Below are positions 52,275 to 53,499 of a stretch of DNA of 53,499 bases, in pieces (the stretch's first letter is position 1; every line of letters begins with the position of its first letter). A program made the translations under genes and the position numbers. Location: the NCBI GenBank assembly GCA_944392335.1, contig CALXWJ010000018.1, positions 1 to 53,499 of the forward strand, read 5' to 3'. This DNA is from an uncultured Clostridia bacterium. GTDB taxonomy: Bacteria > Bacillota > Clostridia > UBA1381. The notes beneath the pieces were generated by a model, which was given only the letters and a program-made list of their open reading frames with translations, did not search any database and was not told where the DNA came from.

Positions 52275-53035
52275 TGATAACAAATGAAAATTATTTCAGT
52301 CCCGAAAATCAGATGAAGTACATGGGCGCTTCACAATTTAAAGCCTTTGACGACTGTGAGGCGCGGGCTTTGGCGGAGTTAAAGGGGGAATATGAAAGGG
52401 AAGTAACAAATTCGTTATTGATTGGATCATATGTTGACGCGCATTTTGAGAAAACCCTTGACATATTCCGCGCAAGGCATCCTGAAATATTTACAAGAAA
52501 CGGTGATTTAAAAGCGGATTTTAAAAGGGCGGAATACATAATAGAACGAATTGAGCGTGATCCGCTTTTTATGGAGTTTATGTCGGGGCAAAAGCAGGTT
52601 ATAAAGACCGGGGAGATATGCGGCGTGCCGTTTAAGATAAAAATTGACAGTTACCATCCGGGCAAGATGATCGTTGATCTGAAGATCATGAAGGATATGG
52701 AGCCTATATGGAAAGAGGAAAAGGGACGTATAAATTTTGCCGAAGCCTGGGGCTATGACATTCAAGGGGCTATATATCAGGCTATAGAGGGTAATCATCT
52801 GCCCTTTTATCTGGCGGTGGCTACAAAGGAAGTTGAACCTGACATTGAAATTATAGAGATCCCGCAGCATTATTTAGACGCGGCGTTAGAATATGTTAAG
52901 CAGAAGGTTATGAGGCTTCAAGCTATTAAAGAGGGCGATATTGAGCCTGCAAGATGTGAAAAATGCAATTACTGCCGTCGCACAAAGGTTTTAGAAAGTG
53001 TTAGAAGTTTGGAGGAATTTGATTATGCAGAATAG
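52271..53035 (+). CDS. PD-(D/E)XK nuclease, RecE-like (phage exonuclease)
   Basis: A 254-residue nuclease. GASQFKAFDDCEARA opens the domain; GSYVDAHFE (His58), KIKIDSYHPG (Asp126), MIVDLKI (Asp136, Lys138) and WGYDIQGAIYQ supply the catalytic set seen in the C-terminal domain of RecE (exonuclease VIII) and in phage relatives. A CEKCNYC motif near the C-terminus may bind metal or an iron-sulfur cluster. It should digest one strand of DNA ends for recombination. It overlaps the ATPase gene (ATGA) and the ssb gene by 11 bases. Confidence 0.85.
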   Translation: MMITNENYFSPENQMKYMGASQFKAFDDCEARALAELKGEYEREVTNSLLIGSYVDAHFEKTLDIFRARHPEIFTRNGDLKADFKRAEYIIERIERDPLFMEFMSGQKQVIKTGEICGVPFKIKIDSYHPGKMIVDLKIMKDMEPIWKEEKGRINFAEAWGYDIQGAIYQAIEGNHLPFYLAVATKEVEPDIEIIEIPQHYLDAALEYVKQKVMRLQAIKEGDIEPARCEKCNYCRRTKVLESVRSLEEFDYAE

Positions 53036-53447
53036 TGTTTGTTTGACCGGAAGATTGACACATGACATAGAAGTAAAGACATTTGAATCGGGGGACAGAG
53101 TTACAAGTTTTTCGCTTGCTGTTCAAAGAAATTATAAGAACAAACAAGGGGATTACGACTGCGATTTTATTAACTGTCAGGCAAGGAACAGTACTGCCGA
53201 CCTATTATTCAAGTATTTTAAAAAGGGTGATTTCTGCCCCATAACAGGCGAATTAAGGACACGAAAATATGAAAAGGACGGGGAAAACCGCACAATAACA
53301 TTTGTTGACGTCAGCAATATTACCTTTGTGACGAGCCGTTCGGGCAGCGTTGAAGCGGCTGCGGAGCAGGGACAGGTAACAGCCGGCAGTGAAGAACCCT
53401 TTAAAACAGGATTTTTAGATGTTTCAAAAGATGATTTACCGTTTTAG
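53025..53447 (+). CDS. ssb: Single-stranded DNA-binding protein (phage copy)
   Basis: A 140-residue SSB. An OB fold covers ~1-105 (NSVCLTGRLTHDIEVK, VTSFSLAVQRNYK, DFINCQARNSTADLLFKYFKKGD, ITGELRTRKYEKDGENR). A short linker and the acidic tip DDLPF, used to recruit partner proteins, end the chain. Start 53025 is fixed by GGAGG ten bases upstream; an earlier in-frame codon gives a non-SSB extension. It is likely the phage's own SSB, with the chromosomal copy elsewhere. Confidence 0.93.
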   Translation: MQNSVCLTGRLTHDIEVKTFESGDRVTSFSLAVQRNYKNKQGDYDCDFINCQARNSTADLLFKYFKKGDFCPITGELRTRKYEKDGENRTITFVDVSNITFVTSRSGSVEAAAEQGQVTAGSEEPFKTGFLDVSKDDLPF

Positions 53448-53456
53448 GAGTGGAAT

Positions 53457-53499
53457 ATGGATATTTTGATTGACAGCCGTGAAAAGGCAAGGGCAATAA
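53457..53499 (+). CDS. ERCC4-type nuclease, N-terminal fragment (window edge)
   Basis: The last 43 bases begin MDILIDSREKARAI after GGAGTGGAAT. D-S-R-E-K is the start of the ERCC4 nuclease fold, found in phage early regions next to ssb. Only 14 residues are visible, so the family call is provisional. The gene continues beyond the window. Confidence 0.6.
   Translation, partial: MDILIDSREKARAI

Larger units (their letters stand above)
43259..53499. mobile_element. Prophage, left end (right end outside the window)
   Basis: Gene order is that of a temperate phage of Firmicutes: large serine integrase, accessory genes, CI-like repressor on the minus strand, divergent operator region, Cro-like gene and a plus-strand early operon with recombination and replication proteins (SMC-like ATPase, PD-(D/E)XK nuclease, SSB, ERCC4). 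Adjacent early genes overlap at ATGA or nearby, as in phage operons. No structural genes are in view, so an integrative element with phage-like early genes is a weaker alternative. The left border is approximate. Confidence 0.82.

Overview
The window looks like chromosome of an AT-rich Gram-positive anaerobe of the class Clostridia. The evidence is A/T-rich codon use, strong GGAGG-type ribosome binding sites, a pst-pho phosphate operon in Firmicutes order, class III (anaerobic) ribonucleotide reductase, and secreted giants carrying S-layer homology (SLH) domains. The beta-helix, SGNH-esterase, SLH and GH28 proteins together suggest a plant cell-wall (pectin-type) polysaccharide degrader. A Monoglobus-like or related gut clostridium would fit, but that is inference.

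Layout. 1-6.3 kb: the start of an IS3-type transposase gene (window edge), a membrane-anchored HtrA protease, a uroporphyrinogen-decarboxylase-like protein, and a Tet(M)-like ribosomal GTPase fused to a C-terminal NYN (Rae1/YacP-type) ribonuclease domain behind an attenuator-like leader. 6.5-13.2 kb (minus strand): pstS-pstC-pstA-pstB-phoU-phoB-phoR, with Pho-box-like direct repeats before pstS, a stem-loop after pstS and an internal promoter before phoB. 13.2-16.4 kb: murI (glutamate racemase); a noncoding stretch with three perfect DnaA boxes and one near match; a structured leader with terminator; and a two-gene DUF3343 / cysteine-desulfurase-like operon linked in other genomes to selenium or sulfur handling. 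16.5-16.8 kb: the 5' end of a decayed ISL3-type insertion sequence.

16.8-39.8 kb is a surface polysaccharide locus: a divergent AraC regulator followed by six co-oriented genes. These are an SGNH esterase with two copies of a paired Ig/jelly-roll module, a beta-helix protein with a degenerate SGNH-like tail, a 1757-residue SLH-anchored protein with two more copies of the same module pair and no recognisable enzyme, a second beta-helix protein, an N-terminally SLH-like protein, and a cytoplasmic GH28 enzyme. The first four share modules, so they probably act on the same substrate at the cell wall. The GH28 enzyme would finish imported oligosaccharides. No transporter is in the window.

40.1-42.9 kb (minus): nrdD-nrdG behind a consensus promoter and an NrdR-box-like palindrome. 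From about 43.2 kb to the window end is the left end of a prophage: large serine integrase, a vestigial second recombinase N-terminus, an accessory block of membrane proteins including a J-domain protein, a CI-like repressor, two matching operators over a perfect early promoter, a Cro-like protein, and an early operon (small proteins, an NSG-repeat protein, a LysM protein, a conserved phage protein, SMC-like ATPase, PD-(D/E)XK nuclease, SSB, ERCC4 nuclease start). A predicted ~70-nt antisense RNA lies inside the early operon.

A ~170-bp hairpin-rich repeat occurs three times, always at gene 3' ends (about 6.3, 14.3 and 40.0 kb). The strongest leads are the GTPase-NYN fusion and its leader, the four-copy surface module, the DnaA-box cluster, the DUF3343 leader RNA, and the prophage antisense RNA.
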